Source: Daphnia pulex (taxonomy: Eukaryota > Arthropoda > Branchiopoda > Diplostraca > Daphniidae). Taken from it: 64,000 nucleotides of DNA. The notes beneath the pieces are model-generated. The model did no database searches. It saw only the letters and a list, made by a program, of their open reading frames with translations, and was not told the DNA's origin. Of this stretch, positions 62,321-64,000 are shown in pieces. The stretch spans positions 8,866,001-8,930,000 of the forward strand of contig NC_060019.1 in the NCBI RefSeq assembly GCF_021134715.1, given 5' to 3'. A program made the translations under genes and the position numbers. Every line of letters begins with the position of its first letter. Position 1 is the stretch's first letter.

Positions 62321-64000
62321 ATATGAAATCAAACCTATTTTGTTCTTTATTCCTATGAAAAATTAAAAATTTTATAACCTATTTTAAAATTATATAATTA
62401 ATTTCCTGTCCAAATTTTTATTATTTTTTTCCGCTTTATAAAAAAAACCACCATATTATTTATTTACTAAGTCTTTTTTGATAAAAATTGGCGATGTTCG
62501 ATTATCCCTTGTTTTTTTTTAATTAGAAAAGAACAATTCTTTTAATATGTATTTTATTTTTTTATTTTTTACAAACATAACCACATGTAAATTTTATGGC
62601 CCCCAGGGAGGGGGGGGCCTGTGACTTTCCCAACCGCGATAATAACATGTGCCGTTATTATTTTGTTGGTGCAGAAAGCCGGAATTTAATCTAGCAGTTG
62701 TCGACTGTGTCAAACCTGACATAGATCAGGTTGCCTCAATCGTATACTGCACAATAAAAACGCCAAAGACGACAGTGAAACCATTTCAAGACTGCAACAC
62801 AGGAAATCACTGGTAGAGCAAAAAAAAACACGAAAGAGAACAGATTTCAAACACAGGATAACATTGGCAGGGCAAATACACAAAATGCAAACAGAAAAAT
62901 ATTTAAAGTCAGCGACCCGGATATCACTGGCAACTTCAGGCTAGTTCAGGATACCGCCAGCACAGCTACTTCTGGATAACACTGGAACCACACGCTGCAT
63001 ACAACAGTTCAATTAGTCTCCATCACATCTTTCACCACCTGGCTGCAACAAGGTAACCAACAGCGGACCTATTCAAGAAAATCAAAAAATTACCATCGGG
63101 GAAAGACAAGCACAATTACACAGGACTCTTAATGAAAAAAAAGAATACCAGGAGTAAGACAAAGCTACGCAGTCCAACAGATCTCTCCGATATCTCAAAT
63201 TTTACAAAGGAAGTCATAGTTGGTTGGCATCAAACTGGAATTTGATCTCTAGTCATATTAACAAAGAACTTTAGTAGGAAATTGGATACAAATAATTACT
63301 TTTGCTTTTGCATGGCACGAGACATACGACTGGGTGCAGGCAGCAAGACACACGAGGCACGACATTTCAGCAAAATGGACAGGCTTCCGAGTTAGATTCT
63401 GGTTTGACAAAGTGGTATTGAAATCACCTATCAATTTACACATCGAAATTTAACATTAAGTAACCCTAAGAAATTAACAAAAAATACCTTTACATTTTCA
63501 CCATGGGAATTTTGGGAAACGTCACGACCAGCATGCAGCATCCCACTTCTCATTCGTCAAGGAACAAAATGGCCGAAGACGCTCGCGCCACCTAGCGACA
63601 GCCAATTGGATTGCTTCCTTGCAGACAGCACGCAGCAGCTAAATTTGCAATTCCTCACGCCTTTCACAAGCTGGCACGAAATGAATCAATTGGGGATGGA
63701 TTACTCCAGCAGCTTTCCCTATGACACAACATACAAATGATTTAGTTAGCTATTTCAGACTATACTTTTTCAACATCAAATGTAATTATTTACAGAAAGT
63801 ATGGGTATGATAGCAGCAGAGAATTGGATCTGGGGATGTCTTCAATATCTTGAAGATTTACTATGACTTAACACTGGAACTTAACCTGAAATATTAATGT
63901 AAACATTAAATGACTGTAGAAACTATTTAGCTTTGGAAGACATAGCTTACATTATTGGATTGGACCATATTTGATCTCTATATTGTCACAAGCACCTAGC
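62321..64000. other. AT-rich intergenic DNA with short degenerate repeats
   Basis: No protein gene is supportable. From about 62790 to 63000 a degenerate motif (GGATAACACTGG and variants) recurs at irregular spacing near 62802, 62857, 62920, 62950 and 62966. A G-run flanked by GGCC lies near 62600-62628. Near 63500-63600 the texture changes to GC-richer sequence with promoter-like motifs. Confidence 0.45.
63565..63593 (-). promoter_or_regulatory. Adjacent YY1-like and CTCF-like motifs
   Basis: The plus strand reads CAAAATGGCCG at 63565-63575, a YY1/Pho-type core. Ten bases on, the minus strand reads AGGTGGCGC at 63593-63585, which is the core of the fly CTCF consensus. The pair sits in a local GC-rich patch and could be a promoter or insulator at the window edge. 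Confidence 0.4.

Noticed and set aside
1..64000. CRISPR arrays, rRNA and tRNA genes
   Set aside because: No regularly spaced identical repeats, no rRNA landmarks, and no tRNA cloverleaf with paired arms was found by eye; a tRNA scan would be needed to exclude a diverged one.

Overview
This window looks like genomic DNA of an arthropod, most likely a branchiopod crustacean of the Daphnia type. The evidence is intron-rich genes with clean GT-AG junctions (several introns of only 60-100 bases), arthropod-style protein families (Pvf growth factor, Toll-like receptor, brummer-type lipase), many microsatellites, and no bacterial operons or ribosome binding sites. Species is an inference. I joined exons by hand using splice sites and reading phase; almost all junctions agree in phase.

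Layout. 1-8.6 kb: mostly noncoding, with one unidentified open region (4.4-5.0 kb) and the first copy of a ~0.9-kb dispersed repeat. 8.6-12.3 kb (+): a secreted PDGF/VEGF-related factor in six exons. 13.0-13.95 kb: second, direct copy of the repeat, so the growth factor gene lies between the two copies. 14.1-20.0 kb (-): soluble guanylate cyclase beta-1 subunit in 17 exons. 20.0-27.6 kb: shared upstream region. 27.6-41.0 kb (+): soluble guanylate cyclase alpha subunit in 12 exons. 43.5-48.1 kb (+): a Toll-like receptor with one C-terminal cysteine cluster and a TIR domain. 48.95-53.12 kb: a complete, very young LTR retrotransposon carrying only a gag-like ORF (minus orientation). 54.2-56.2 kb (+): a patatin-like (ATGL/brummer type) lipase. 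56.9-57.7 kb (+): a short POT1-like OB-fold protein. 58.8-60.6 kb (-): a protein joining two BED-like zinc fingers to a methyl-CpG-binding domain. 61.0-62.3 kb (+): a small spliced transcript unit of unknown function. 62.3-64 kb: AT-rich intergenic DNA with short degenerate repeats and a CTCF-like/YY1-like motif pair.

How the genes fit together. The two guanylate cyclase genes encode the obligate partners of one heterodimer, the NO receptor. The beta gene keeps the haem histidine at residue 105 and the base-recognising Glu and Cys; the alpha gene keeps the two metal-binding Asp residues. They stand head to head around a 7.6-kb shared upstream region, which suggests co-regulation. The other genes have no evident shared pathway. 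The compact right end (54-62 kb) has housekeeping character; the left 43 kb is spacious and rich in simple sequence.

Most unusual items: the divergent NO-receptor subunit pair, the BED plus MBD protein with intact methyl-CpG contact residues, the minimal POT1-like protein, the gag-only LTR element with identical LTRs and a tandemly repeated leader, the TIR domain without its BB-loop proline, and the duplicated segment around the growth factor gene.
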